From NCBI RefSeq assembly GCF_001644025.1, contig NZ_LUUK01000172.1, positions 1 to 64,000 of the forward strand: a stretch of 64,000 bases of DNA, in the 5' to 3' direction. Source of the DNA: Methylomonas koyamae (GTDB lineage Bacteria > Pseudomonadota > Gammaproteobacteria > Methylococcales > Methylomonadaceae). The position numbers and the translations under genes are program-made. Below the pieces are notes generated by a model. That model worked only from the letters and a program-made list of their open reading frames with translations. It was not told the origin of the DNA and did no database searches. Every line of letters begins with the position of its first letter. Position 1 is the stretch's first letter. Shown one piece after another: positions 40,823-49,951 of the stretch.

Positions 40823-42010
40823 ATGACTCACGAAGTTCCGCTCATCGCCACCGGCGGCCGGCACTTTCCGCCATTGCCCGCCTCCGCGCAAGCCGCGATT
40901 TTATTGCCGACCGCGCGCTGGACGCCGATGGCGCGCTCGGTGATCGCCTCGCTGATCGGCACCGCCAACGAGGAAACCGTGGTGCTGGTCGCCGACAACA
41001 GCGAAACGCCGGAAAAACGCGAATTTCTGGAGCGCATCCGGGCCCTGAATCCCTATATCTTCGCGATCGCACACCAGAAGAACGTCGGCGGCGCAGGCAA
41101 TTTGAGCTATCTGTTCGAGTGGTGCGGCGACTTGCCCTATTGCGCGATGATGGCCGACGACGACTGGATGTCGCCGACGTATCACACCGACGCCTTCGAA
41201 CTGCTGCGCGGCGATGCCAAACTCAGCTGCGCCGAGGTCGGCAGTACCTTCGTGGACATCGGCGACGGCAAGCTGGTCAACGTCAGCCAAGCGGCGATGC
41301 AGGGTGCGACCCCGGCCGAACGCTTGCCGACCTGGCGCCCCGAGGTGGCCCGCGCGACGATGTACAACGCCTCGCGGCGCGGCGCGCTGAACCACGCCTT
41401 GCAATTCCTGGCCGCGACGCCGCTGCACGGCCTGACCTTGGCGGAAGACTTGTGGGAATTGAATCGGCTGGCCTTGGGCGATTTCGTCAGCCTGCCGGGG
41501 CCGGGCTGCTTGGTACATTATCCGGCGAACGGCTCGCAAAACGGCGACGGCACCCAACGCTTCTACGAACTGATCTGCAAAGGCGTCGGTCTGCAGTTTT
41601 CGTTCGTGTATTTCACCGCGCTGAGTACCGCGGTCCAATGCGCCTTGTTCTTGGGCGGCAGCCACTCGCCGATTGCCGACCCATTGCAACGCGCCGTCTG
41701 CGCCCAACAGGTATTCGCCAAAATCTACGCCGCCGGCTTTCTACCGATGGTCAGTGCCGAATCCAGCCACGCCGCCGCCCGCATGCTGTTCGCAGAGCAC
41801 CCGCGAGCGCTGGCCGGCTACCTGAAATTTTGCGCGCCGCCCTACAGCTTGCAACCGGTGTTTGCCGCCGACGTCGTATGCTGGTTCATCGAGTTGATCG
41901 AAGTCTTCGAGGATAAAACGCCGCCGGCTCCCGAGCGGCTATCACGCCGCTTCGCCCACTTCGTCGACGGTCTGATGCCGGGCTTGCTAAATGCCGACGG
42001 CGATTGCTGA
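40823..42010 (+). CDS. GT2-like glycosyltransferase family protein
   Basis: A 395-residue GT-A-type protein. The first part has AAILLPTARWTPMARSVIAS, then EETVVLVADNSETPEKREF, and the metal-binding triad MMADDDWMSPTYH near residue 113. The C-terminal 250 residues are helical without transmembrane segments. It is probably a cytoplasmic transferase that acts on the glycan or a protein. It closes the collinear cluster that began at 29659. A 563-base gap follows. Confidence 0.75.
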   Translation: MTHEVPLIATGGRHFPPLPASAQAAILLPTARWTPMARSVIASLIGTANEETVVLVADNSETPEKREFLERIRALNPYIFAIAHQKNVGGAGNLSYLFEWCGDLPYCAMMADDDWMSPTYHTDAFELLRGDAKLSCAEVGSTFVDIGDGKLVNVSQAAMQGATPAERLPTWRPEVARATMYNASRRGALNHALQFLAATPLHGLTLAEDLWELNRLALGDFVSLPGPGCLVHYPANGSQNGDGTQRFYELICKGVGLQFSFVYFTALSTAVQCALFLGGSHSPIADPLQRAVCAQQVFAKIYAAGFLPMVSAESSHAAARMLFAEHPRALAGYLKFCAPPYSLQPVFAADVVCWFIELIEVFEDKTPPAPERLSRRFAHFVDGLMPGLLNADGDC

Positions 42011-42573
42011 TCCGAGATTCTCAGACCCTAAAAGCAGCGGTTAGGCAAAGTTAGGCCCACCAATGGCGGGACGCTCTCGATCGCGGCTAAAGCCGCCCCA
42101 CCTGCCTTTTTCAGTATCCTGGGTGACAAATCACTTCATGACCATTAGGGCGAACCACCGCTATCGCACCACCCATTCACTTGTGATTGCTGGAGTTGTT
42201 ATGTTAGTGTGCAAACACGCGTTGACAGACACTGAAAATTAGTGCCGCAATTCGAAGGAATTCGGCGGACAATGAACGCCAGACGAACTCCATCGGCAAT
42301 CGCAAGCCTTGGTTGCGGCGTTTCACATTGGTTTTCCGGAAAAGATAGCGGTGGGCGTCGCAAAGGCTCCGAGGCACAAATTAGTGGGGCGAAACCCACC
42401 ACCACGGGCACGATAATCTCGGATCGGCGTCCGCTCAATCACACTGCGGCGGTGCTTACATCCCTGTGAAAACGGATCGCAAAACCTTGAGTGGCCGGGC
42501 GCGGAATATCGGTCGAGACCGCCGAATTCCGCAGTATTCCATTTGACACAAGTAGATCGGACTGTCGCTACCG
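42011..42573. other. Intergenic region with a dispersed repeat
   Basis: No reliable gene is seen in these 563 bases. They contain a repeat at 42066-42149 that recurs at 53010-53093. Two overlapping open frames on opposite strands near 42199-42469 (about 75-79 residues) show no family character. The promoter for the HD-GYP/kinase pair should lie in the last 150 bases. Confidence 0.35.
42066..42149 (+). repeat. Dispersed repeat pair, copy A
   Basis: About 84 bases share roughly 70% of positions by eye with 53010-53093 in the same orientation. Both contain the hairpin core CGCTAAAGCCGCC or GGCTAAAGCCGCC, then CCTTTTTC, then CATGA-CATTAGG or CATGATCGTTAGG. No open frame is shared. It looks like a remnant of an old non-coding element. 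Confidence 0.5.
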
Positions 42574-43845
42574 ATGCCAGATAACTTCAACATTACGATG
42601 GATCAGCTTCGGGTCGGGTTATATATCCACCTCGATCTCAAGTGGTTTAATCACCCGTTCTCGTTCAGCAATTTCAAGATCAAGAACGAGGCACAGATCA
42701 AGACCATCCAGAGTCTCGGGCTCAAGTCGATTCGTTACGATCCGGCCCTCAGCGATGTCAATCCGCTCCCTCAAAAGACACAGCCGGTACAGCAAACACC
42801 GGAAGCGGCCAAACCTGATATTTCGCCGGTGTTGGCGGCCAAGGTCGCGCTGGTAGAGCGAATCCAGCGGCAGCGAGAGGCGGCGGCGCGGATTGAAAAT
42901 GCCTTTATCGATACCGCTAAAACGATACACGGCATCGAGAAAAGCCTGTTTACCATGCCGGCGGAAACCGTGCGAAAGGCGGGACAATTGGTGGATCAAA
43001 TTATCGACTCCCTGCTTTCCGCGCCGGAACTCGCCATACACGTCATGATAGGCAAGGCAGGTGCCGAGGAAATGTATTACCACTCGTTGAATGTCACCAT
43101 GCTGTCGCTGATGATGGCGCGCGACATCGAGTTGCCCCAAGAAGTGGTCGGCACTTTGGGCATAGGCGCGCTATTTCACGATATTGGTCATAAGGAGATT
43201 CCGTCCAAGATCTTGATGAAAAAGGAGCCGCTCAATCAGGCCGAGCGGCATTTATTCGAAATGCATTGCCAGTATGGCGCGGATATCGGCCAGCGACTGG
43301 GGCTCGCACCCGCCGTCTTGACCATCATCAGCGAACATCACGAATTGTTCGATGGTACCGGCTACCCGAGCAGACTCAAGGGCGAAGCGATAGGCTTGCT
43401 TTCCCGCATCGTCGTCATTGCCAACCATTATGATGAACTTTGCAACCCGGTAAACATTAACAACGCGCTGACGCCTCACGAGGCTTTGTCGACGATGTTC
43501 GCCAAGTTGCGCAACAAATTCGATCAGAAATTGCTCCAGGTCTTCATCCGTTGTCTTGGAGTGTATCCGCCCGGTACGATCGTGCAGTTTTCCAACGGCG
43601 TGATCGGCATGGTCGTCACCGTCAATACCGCCAAGCCGATGAAACCACTGGTGCTCATTTACGACGCGGATATTCCCAGGGACGAGGCTATCCTGGTGGA
43701 CATGGCCTGCGAAGCGGATGCGAATATCGCGAAGGCGATCAGACCTGCGCAGGTTCCGAGGGAAATATACAACTACCTCAGTCCTCGCAAACGGGTCAAT
43801 TATTATTTCGACCCGAGCAGCCCCGGCCAGGAGCAAGCCAGATGA
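42574..43845 (+). CDS. HD-GYP c-di-GMP phosphodiesterase (DUF3391)
   Basis: A 423-residue intact HD-GYP protein. DUF3391 occupies the N-terminus (ITMDQLRVGLYIHLDLKW). The catalytic domain holds FHDIGHKEIPSKIL near 208 and HHELFDGTGYPSRL near 258, with a conserved tail ending near the stop. In most active members HDIGK is found. Here His replaces the Lys (HDIGH), while the metal ligands are retained. Its TGA overlaps the ATG of the next gene, a histidine kinase, so c-di-GMP turnover and phosphorelay are probably linked. Confidence 0.92.
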   Translation: MPDNFNITMDQLRVGLYIHLDLKWFNHPFSFSNFKIKNEAQIKTIQSLGLKSIRYDPALSDVNPLPQKTQPVQQTPEAAKPDISPVLAAKVALVERIQRQREAAARIENAFIDTAKTIHGIEKSLFTMPAETVRKAGQLVDQIIDSLLSAPELAIHVMIGKAGAEEMYYHSLNVTMLSLMMARDIELPQEVVGTLGIGALFHDIGHKEIPSKILMKKEPLNQAERHLFEMHCQYGADIGQRLGLAPAVLTIISEHHELFDGTGYPSRLKGEAIGLLSRIVVIANHYDELCNPVNINNALTPHEALSTMFAKLRNKFDQKLLQVFIRCLGVYPPGTIVQFSNGVIGMVVTVNTAKPMKPLVLIYDADIPRDEAILVDMACEADANIAKAIRPAQVPREIYNYLSPRKRVNYYFDPSSPGQEQAR

Positions 43846-45494
43846 GCAGCCTCGAACATCTGATGATCGATTACTGCCAACATATGATGCTGCTGGTTGA
43901 ACCCGGTGAGTTGCGGATCATCGTCGCCAACAAGATGGCAGAGAAAATGCTCGGCTATTCGGAACTGGATTTGCTGGCCATGGCGATCACGAATATCGAA
44001 AGTTCATTGCAGGACGTGTTTTATTGGGAAGACGTCCGCAACGGCCAATACCAGGATATCGAGACCCAGGATGGGCTTTATCAATGCGCCGACGGTTCGC
44101 TGCTGACGGTGACCAAATCGGTCAAGATCATTCACCACGAAGGCCGTCCGCTGATTCTGATCCAAGCCAGGGATGTCCAAAACGAACACAAGGCCGAGGA
44201 TGCCCTGGCCCAGCTATTGTCCCAGCTCAGGGCCACGCTGGAATCGACCGGCAACGGCATACTGGTCATCGATTGGCACGGCAAGATCGCCAACATGAAC
44301 CGCCAGTTCAGTAGCATGTGGGGCATTTCGGACGACTTGCTGTTTGAGACAGAAGAAGCCGATATTCTTGAGTTCATTGCCGGGCAGGTCGTCGAGCCCG
44401 AGGCATTTCGTGTGCGCTTACAAGAGCTCGTTGGGGACGGGGAAACCGAAGATATCCTGAGTCTCCAGGATGGCCGGGTTTTCGAATGCCGATCGCGGCC
44501 GCAATATCTTGGCGAACACATCATCGGTCGCGTCTTCGGCTTCAACGATATCACCGAACACAAACGCGCCGAGGAAGCGTTGCGCGACTCCCGAGATAAA
44601 CTCGAAGAGCAGGTTCAAAAGCGCACCGCCTCGCTGCAAATGGCCAATACCCAACTGCTGGCCGAGAAGGCGCGTCAAGAGGACCTGATCAAGCAGCTTG
44701 AAGAAACCCAGATGCAACTGCTGCAATCCGAAAAAATGGCTTCGATCGGTCAGCTCGCGGCCGGCGTGGCTCACGAGATCAATAATCCCATTGGCTTCGT
44801 CAACTCCAACTTGAGTACCTTGCAGGAGTATGTGGATGGAATGCTCAGACTGCTGGCGGCTTACGAAGACGTCGAAGGTAAGCTGGTGAATGAGGCCTTG
44901 CAGGACATTACGCTTCTGAAGCAGGAAATCAATATCGGCTATCTGCGCCAAGACATCGGCGAACTTCTGGCGGAATCTCTCGACGGTTTGCAGCGAGTGC
45001 GGCGTATCGTTAAGGATCTAAAGGATTTCTCTCACGTTGGCGAATTGGAAAAGCAGTCGGCGAATCTTGAGGCGGGGCTCGACAGCACGCTGAACGTGGT
45101 ATGGAACGAAATCAAGTACAAAGCCGAGGTCGTCAAGGAATACGGCGCAATCCCCGAGATCAACTGCATCGCGTCCCAACTCAACCAAGTGTTCATGAAC
45201 CTGCTGATCAATGCGGTACAAGCCATCGAGGATCACGGCCGAATTACGCTTCGCACCGCTTATGACGAGAACAGTGTCTGGGTTGAGGTGGAGGATACCG
45301 GCAAGGGCATCAAGCCGGAACAGCTTGGAAAAATCTTCGATCCGTTCTTTACCACCAAGTCGGTCGGCATGGGCACCGGCTTGGGTCTTTCCTTATCCTA
45401 TGGCATCGTGAACAAACACAACGGACGCATCGAAGTGAAAAGCACGGTCGGCAAGGGCACTTGCTTTCGAGTCTTGTTGCCCCGGACCGGCTGA
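43842..45494 (+). CDS. PAS-PAS sensor histidine kinase
   Basis: A soluble hybrid-free kinase of 550 residues. PAS domains cover about 10-120 ([17 protein letters not shown]) and 130-245 ([22 protein letters not shown]). A coiled coil precedes the His box [19 protein letters not shown] with His about 311. The ATP-binding domain has [34 protein letters not shown] and [12 protein letters not shown]. It starts at 43842, overlapping the HD-GYP stop. No cognate response regulator is adjacent, so the HD-GYP protein or a distant receiver may be its partner. Confidence 0.93.
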   Translation: MSSLEHLMIDYCQHMMLLVEPGELRIIVANKMAEKMLGYSELDLLAMAITNIESSLQDVFYWEDVRNGQYQDIETQDGLYQCADGSLLTVTKSVKIIHHEGRPLILIQARDVQNEHKAEDALAQLLSQLRATLESTGNGILVIDWHGKIANMNRQFSSMWGISDDLLFETEEADILEFIAGQVVEPEAFRVRLQELVGDGETEDILSLQDGRVFECRSRPQYLGEHIIGRVFGFNDITEHKRAEEALRDSRDKLEEQVQKRTASLQMANTQLLAEKARQEDLIKQLEETQMQLLQSEKMASIGQLAAGVAHEINNPIGFVNSNLSTLQEYVDGMLRLLAAYEDVEGKLVNEALQDITLLKQEINIGYLRQDIGELLAESLDGLQRVRRIVKDLKDFSHVGELEKQSANLEAGLDSTLNVVWNEIKYKAEVVKEYGAIPEINCIASQLNQVFMNLLINAVQAIEDHGRITLRTAYDENSVWVEVEDTGKGIKPEQLGKIFDPFFTTKSVGMGTGLGLSLSYGIVNKHNGRIEVKSTVGKGTCFRVLLPRTG

Positions 45495-45875
45495 CAGGCT
45501 TTTTGAAAGACATATACCTTTCGCACTTCAAATTTCGACGCATCCGCTCCCTCGCCCTCCGGGAGAGGGCTGGGGTGAGGGAATCAAAAAACCGAAATTT
45601 GAAGTGCGATGACTATAGAACGGCTTACATTAAAACAGCGGCGGCTCTTTGGCTATTCGCGTGAAAAGCCTTTCGGCCATTCCAGTCTAATTTGGCGAGG
45701 TCGCCCGTGCTTGCTTTGCCGCCTCAAGTTCGCGGAAGTTGGACCGGCCCAGCAAGCCGCTTTGGCGAAGCGCAACCGTAAAAAACGGATCGATAGCGGC
45801 AGTCCGCGTTACCAACAACCGCCTTCTTCAAACGCAGAATCCGAGCGTCTTGATTGCTCAAAAAAGCCCTCCCCG
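45495..45875. other. Intergenic region with an inverted-repeat element
   Basis: The 381 bases between two convergent genes hold the element at 45521-45609 and otherwise nothing recognisable. A 100-residue open frame at 45609-45911 is basic and low in family character, and overlaps the glycosyltransferase end. I do not call it. Confidence 0.4.
45521..45609. repeat. 17-bp perfect inverted repeat flanking a CCCTC/GAGGG core
   Basis: TCGCACTTCAAATTTCG at 45521-45537 is repeated as its exact reverse complement at 45593-45609. Between them lies a dispersed core (CCCTCGCCCTCCGGGAGAGG, then GCTGGGGTGAGGG) related to the repeat inside the helicase gene at 21768-21862. The whole can fold as one long hairpin and may act as a bidirectional terminator between the convergent genes. 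Confidence 0.75.
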
Positions 45876-46979
45876 CTACACCCCCAACTGCGCCCGCCAA
45901 AAGTCGTTTAGTACGTTGGTTTCCTGGCCGCCGCCTTGGTAACGGTCCTCGAAGCGCTGAAACTCCTGCTCCAACGCGCTGAATTCCTGGCGTTGATGGT
46001 AGGACAGGCCGGCCGATAAATCGTTGGCGGCCCAGGTCGTGGTCCGGTAGCGCTGGAGTTTTTCGCGGGAAAACTCGTAATCGAAATAGCGCAAATGAAT
46101 CAGCGTCAGGTCGTCGGCTTTTTCGCTGCGTTCGTAGCATTGGTGCTGGCCCGGCGTGAACGACACGGGGTCGCTGAGGATGGCCACCTTGTCCAAGGCG
46201 GTGTTGCGCAACAAGGCCCGCCGCTGGCCGACGATGGGCTGAGATAGATCGATCGCCGCGTCGCTGCCGCGCAGATGCACCAAATCCCAGCCGGTCGGGA
46301 TTAACCGCCTGGGCGTATCGACGGACAAGCGGGTCACGTAATCGGCCAAACTAGAATACGCGGAGCGGGTCGGCACGATGAATTCGTCCGAATCGGTCAC
46401 CACCACCAAGTCGTAAGTCTCCAGCAGAAAATGTTGGAAAATGCCCAGACTGCGCGACAGCCGCCACGAATCGAAACTGGTGCGGGGCTGGCGAATCACA
46501 TTTACAGCCGTCGGCAGATAAGTGCGCGGATCGCGGTCCGAGCCGTCGTCGATCACATACAGATTTTCCAGACCGAACTGGCGTCCGTAGTAATCCACCC
46601 ATTTCGGCAGCACGAAGTCCTCGTTATAGGCAATCGTCAGCGCCGCCACCCGCGTGACCGTACTCGGCCTAGCCCGGTAAACCCCGGCTTGCAAGGCTTG
46701 CCGGGCTAACAGCGTGGCGGCCAGATTCAACCGGTGCGCGACCGCCCGTTGCGTGTCGCCGTTGTATTCGTGGAACACCAGGCGCTCCAACTCCTCGCTC
46801 CGCTCGGTGCCGATCGGTATCGCGATCGGCAAGGCCGCGCCGGTCAGCGGAAAGCGGCCCAGCACGACCTCGGCGCCGGCTGCGTCGGTCTGGCAAACCA
46901 CCAGCACGCCGTCGCGAGGCATCTCCGACAACATGACCTGGCACTGCTCGTAATTCAAAAAAGTAATATCGATTTTCAT
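45876..46979 (-). CDS. Glycosyltransferase family 2/92-like protein
   Basis: A 367-residue protein. Residues about 110-330 form a GT-A fold: VAALTIAYNEDFVLPKWVDY, NLYVIDDGSDRD, and the metal-binding VVVTDSDEFIVP. The first 100 residues are a separate small domain. The family is the Glyco_tranf_2_4/GT92-like group, with undefined acceptors in bacteria. It is alone on the minus strand. The RHS field begins upstream of its start, so it may be a border gene of that region. No strong ribosome-binding site is seen before the ATG at 46979. Confidence 0.82.
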   Translation of the reverse strand: MKIDITFLNYEQCQVMLSEMPRDGVLVVCQTDAAGAEVVLGRFPLTGAALPIAIPIGTERSEELERLVFHEYNGDTQRAVAHRLNLAATLLARQALQAGVYRARPSTVTRVAALTIAYNEDFVLPKWVDYYGRQFGLENLYVIDDGSDRDPRTYLPTAVNVIRQPRTSFDSWRLSRSLGIFQHFLLETYDLVVVTDSDEFIVPTRSAYSSLADYVTRLSVDTPRRLIPTGWDLVHLRGSDAAIDLSQPIVGQRRALLRNTALDKVAILSDPVSFTPGQHQCYERSEKADDLTLIHLRYFDYEFSREKLQRYRTTTWAANDLSAGLSYHQRQEFSALEQEFQRFEDRYQGGGQETNVLNDFWRAQLGV

Positions 46980-47207
46980 AGGCTACTCAAAATAGGCCGG
47001 AACCCTGCCGGCGGTGACGCCAAGTCGGCAACGCAGCCGACCGCCAACGCGCAAGGCCGCGACCGGGAAACAGATCGCCGGCGAGATGATGCCGGTTATG
47101 GCGCGGCATCTTTCGGGAATTTGTGAACCGCGTTAAACGCCACCGCTCAGGAACCGACGCTAAGCATAGCCAACATTTGCCCGACTGCCCGGTATCTAAG
47201 AGCGCGG

Positions 47208-47519
47208 CTAGCCGCCGGCGCGGGGCGAGAAGTAGCGGGTGTGGTTATAGTGCAGGCCGGAGAAGGCGTCGCAGTACTGGCCGGGCGAGCGCAGGTTGAA
47301 GGTGGTCTTCGCGCCGTTACCGTCCGGGTCGTCCAGGGCCGGGGTATCGCCGTAGGGGGAGATCGGCCAGGCCCAGATTGGTTGGGTCAGGTCGCCGGCC
47401 ACCCGACGCAAATAGCGCGGGGTGTTGGCGAAGTCGGTTTCGATGTAGGCCAGTTTGACCAGACTTCCGTCCGGCCGTTGGTCGATGACCGCCAGCGGGA
47501 TGTCGCCCAGCTTGCGTAG
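47208..47519 (-). pseudogene. RHS core fragment without N-terminus or toxin tip
   Basis: The frame reads [19 protein letters not shown], then [19 protein letters not shown], then [18 protein letters not shown] and stops. This is the end of an RHS repeat-associated core, nearly identical to residues 1-66 of the larger fragment at 48835-49713. It is cut on one side by a palindrome pair (47521-47589), where an in-frame stop lies, and on the other side exactly where the core would give way to a variable toxin tip. It has no start codon of its own. Confidence 0.85.
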
Positions 47520-47520
47520 C

Positions 47521-47589
47521 TCCGATTAGCGAAGCGTAATCGGAGGAATGAATTAAATACATGCGTCCGATTACGCTTCGCTAATCGGA
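47521..47589. repeat. Paired palindromes (BIME-like), copy 1
   Basis: Two 24-bp elements, each able to fold alone, lie at 47521-47544 and 47566-47589. The second is the exact reverse complement of the first, so the pair can also form one long hairpin with a 21-base loop. Arms read TCCGATTA and TAATCGGA. The same pair occurs at 48303, 49724 and, degenerate, 50967. It is followed by ACCTAC-GGTCCTA in three copies. Confidence 0.9.
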
Positions 47590-47626
47590 CCTACGGTCCT
47601 ATCAGGCTTCGATAGGGCGTTAGTAG

Positions 47627-47884
47627 TTACGAAAAATCAATCGTAAATTTCTCGATCGCTTCTTCTACTGATGGATATAACCCAGATCGACTGTCGGGGG
47701 CTTCTTCGATAAAAAGCTCCAATGCTTGCTTTTCAGAGTTATATAATTTAACGTCAGTTATTGGTTCGTTAAAATAATCAGCACTTTGAACACAGAACAT
47801 TTTGTTATCTAGTTTTTCAAAGCATCGATATATTACCACCCCCCCGTTATCGTTGATTCTCCATACATTAAACTGTCTATACAT
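47627..47884 (-). CDS. Putative immunity protein of an RHS toxin cassette
   Basis: An 85-residue acidic soluble protein starting MYRQFNVWRINDNGGVVIYR and ending EEAIEKFTIDFS. Its form, acidity, AT-rich DNA and position directly downstream of a toxin-tip gene fit a small immunity protein. I recall proteins of this pattern in RHS loci but cannot name the family. The start at 47884 has GGTGGGG seven bases upstream. A longer frame reaches 47941. Confidence 0.55.
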   Translation of the reverse strand: MYRQFNVWRINDNGGVVIYRCFEKLDNKMFCVQSADYFNEPITDVKLYNSEKQALELFIEEAPDSRSGLYPSVEEAIEKFTIDFS

Positions 47885-48020
47885 AACCCCACCTAATTCC
47901 ATTCTTACAAATATAGATAACAGCGCGCCAAACGCTAGCATGAATTAACACCTGAATAGCCAACTTTAGTTTCATAGCATGATTTAGCACAGACACCGAA
48001 ATATCTATATTAGGTTAATT

Positions 48021-48287
48021 TTAAAGTACCAAAGGGTCGAATATGGAGCGTTTAATCGTAATATTCGTTAAAAAGTATTTTGGTTCCCATCTACCGGACT
48101 CAATTCTTTTGAGGGTATTGCTTCTTGAGTTTTTAAATTGGGTTACGAGATTTCCATCAGAATCTTTAACAACAACACGATCGCCTTTCACATAGGCTAT
48201 ATTTCCATTTTCATTGTCAGTGTACTCTCGCCCTTCTTCTACAACTCTATTTGGATCTCCGACTTGCCCGTTGGCGATCTTTTGCAT
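48021..48287 (-). CDS. Orphan C-terminal toxin tip (RHS-type cassette)
   Basis: An 88-residue frame beginning MQKIANGQVGDPNRVVEE and containing GDRVVVKDSDGNLVTQFKN and NTLKRIESGRWEP. The arrangement looks like the end of a polymorphic-toxin nuclease domain whose RHS core has been lost. The ATG at 48287 sits directly after a palindrome pair (48303-48368), where a core would normally join. The gene downstream is a plausible immunity protein. Without an export domain the toxin cannot be delivered. It may be a silent reservoir that becomes joined to a core by recombination. Fold assignment is uncertain. Confidence 0.5.
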   Translation of the reverse strand: MQKIANGQVGDPNRVVEEGREYTDNENGNIAYVKGDRVVVKDSDGNLVTQFKNSRSNTLKRIESGRWEPKYFLTNITIKRSIFDPLVL

Positions 48288-48302
48288 GGTCAGTCAGCGT
48301 AT

Positions 48303-48368
48303 CTCCGATTAGCGAAGCGTAATCGGAGGAACGAAATCACATACGTCCGATTACGCTTCGCTAATCGG
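48303..48368. repeat. Paired palindromes (BIME-like), copy 2
   Basis: Palindromes at 48303-48326 and 48345-48368 are identical to those of copy 1, with a shorter spacer. They lie between an orphan toxin tip and the immunity gene of the next cassette. Confidence 0.9.
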
Positions 48369-48378
48369 ACCTACGGTC

Positions 48379-48834
48379 CTAGTCAAACTCTAGTTTTACT
48401 TTGCCTGAATGCGTTCTATCGACAAAATAATTTGAATTCTGGTGCTCGATTGCATCAATTGCTGCGTGCGCATTGGCGCGCGTTTCAGTATCGGTAGCGT
48501 TTGCTTCTAACTCTTTCAATGCAGATAATGCATTCGCATTTAAAGAACACGCTAACAACATGCAAGCTCTATATCTGACGACCTTTGATTTGTCTGAAAG
48601 TGCTTGAACTCCCAACTGAACCGCCTCGTCAACAACTCTGGCAAAACGGATAGAGTGGAAAACGCAAGAACATCTTGCCTGCCATTTTCTTGATGTTTGA
48701 TACTTCTTTAGCAATAACGTAGGCAACTTGTCCCCTAACTTACCTAGTTCGCGTGCAGCATAAAACTCCTGGTCTGAACCTAAGCCATCTAATTTGTCTA
48801 GTAAATCATTAATATCGGATTCAAGCATTTTCAT
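48379..48834 (-). CDS. Putative immunity protein with HEAT-like helical repeats
   Basis: A 151-residue all-helical protein (MKMLESDINDLLDKLDGLGS, then YAARELGKLGDKLPTLLLKK, AVQLGVQALSDKSKVVRYRA). The periodic helices resemble HEAT/Armadillo repeats, seen in several immunity proteins. The ATG at 48834 directly follows the stop of the RHS toxin, with no gap, so the two are surely cotranslated. This placement is the best evidence for an immunity function. Confidence 0.65.
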   Translation of the reverse strand: MKMLESDINDLLDKLDGLGSDQEFYAARELGKLGDKLPTLLLKKYQTSRKWQARCSCVFHSIRFARVVDEAVQLGVQALSDKSKVVRYRACMLLACSLNANALSALKELEANATDTETRANAHAAIDAIEHQNSNYFVDRTHSGKVKLEFD

Positions 48835-49713
48835 TTAATTTAACAATTTAAGGATAATTTCCACATTCGAGTCATTACCTCTAATCACATTACCATGTTT
48901 ATCGCTGTTCGAAGGATTATTATCGAACTCAACGCAGTAGTGGCACCCATCTTGGTCATATTGGACATCGGGTCTGTTATTGCCAACTTTATCGCCATTT
49001 ACATCTACTTGTTGTTGGTTTTTACGAATATTTTCAACACTCGGGTCTTGTTTAAGATCATCGATTAAAGCGTCAATCGCACCGTTATGTGTATCGCCTC
49101 CATGAGGTTTCGCATCTCCATTATTGGCTTCGGCTTGATAGTATGGCGTCTCATCGCTTTCCAACGATGACGGATAAACAGCCCCAACGCCCCCTCCAAC
49201 TACCGTAGCCGCTCCTATTGACACGTTAGAGACCAATCCGCTGAAGAACCCGCCCGAACTAAACATGGAGCTAAAGTTAATCGACTCGAAAAAGGAGGCA
49301 ACCGCTTCAAATGCCCAAGTCCCGGTCGGATCGGTATAGCTGATCGGATTACCGTTGGCGTAAGTATACACATTGGTGCCACCTTCCAGGCCGATCAGGT
49401 CGGGTTGCAGGTAGCGGCCGGCGCGGGGCGAGAAGTAGCGGGTGTGGTTGTAGTGCAGGCCGGAGAAGGCGTCGTAGTATTGGCCGGGGTAGCGCAGGTT
49501 GAAGGTGGTCTTCACGCCGTCGCCGTCCGGGTCTTCCAGGGCTGGGGTGTCGCCGTAGGAGGCGATCGGCCAGGCCCAGATTGGTTGGGTCAGGTCGCCG
49601 GCCACCCGACGCAAATAGCGCGGGGTGTTGGCGAAGTCGGTTTCGATGTAGGCCAGGTTGACCAGACTACCGTCCGGCCGTTGGTCGATGACCGCCAGCG
49701 GGATGTCGCCCAA
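48835..49713 (-). CDS. RHS core fragment with C-terminal nuclease-like toxin tip
   Basis: A 292-residue frame opened by TTG at 49713, truncated relative to full RHS proteins. Residues 1-95 are RHS core ([57 protein letters not shown]). A Gly-rich linker follows. The tip, about 195-292, has [19 protein letters not shown], a pattern suggestive of a restriction-endonuclease-like fold. Upstream, the core ends in a palindrome pair with an in-frame stop, so the N-terminal export part is absent. The protein is probably a displaced tip or a remnant, unless recombination restores it. Confidence 0.75.
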   Translation of the reverse strand: MGDIPLAVIDQRPDGSLVNLAYIETDFANTPRYLRRVAGDLTQPIWAWPIASYGDTPALEDPDGDGVKTTFNLRYPGQYYDAFSGLHYNHTRYFSPRAGRYLQPDLIGLEGGTNVYTYANGNPISYTDPTGTWAFEAVASFFESINFSSMFSSGGFFSGLVSNVSIGAATVVGGGVGAVYPSSLESDETPYYQAEANNGDAKPHGGDTHNGAIDALIDDLKQDPSVENIRKNQQQVDVNGDKVGNNRPDVQYDQDGCHYCVEFDNNPSNSDKHGNVIRGNDSNVEIILKLLN

Positions 49714-49723
49714 CTTGCGTAGC

Positions 49724-49792
49724 TCCGATTAGCGAAGCGTAATCGGAGGAATGAATTAAATACATGCGTCCGATTACGCTTCGCTAATCGGA
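49724..49792. repeat. Paired palindromes (BIME-like), copy 3
   Basis: Palindromes at 49724-49747 and 49769-49792 match copy 1 completely, and the flanks (GGGATGTCGCCCA on one side, ACCTACGGTCCTAT on the other) are also shared. Copies 1 and 3 are thus parts of one duplicated RHS-core-plus-palindrome segment. Confidence 0.9.
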
Positions 49793-49951
49793 CCTACGGT
49801 CCTATAGCAACAGGTGGATTGCGCCGCGAATCACCCGGCAAAATCACAATAATCCGCCGCGCGGTCGTAGGCGAGCCGCAATCGAAATGCCACATACGGC
49901 GGAACCGCGATTCGTTCCACCTTACGAGATTTACCCAGCCGGCAACACTTC

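Noticed and set aside
42199..42469. Two small opposing open frames upstream of the HD-GYP gene
   Set aside because: Neither has a clear ribosome-binding site or domain, and the region is better seen as a promoter region.
45609..45911. 100-residue open frame after the kinase gene
   Set aside because: It starts inside the inverted repeat, overlaps the end of the glycosyltransferase gene and has no family character.
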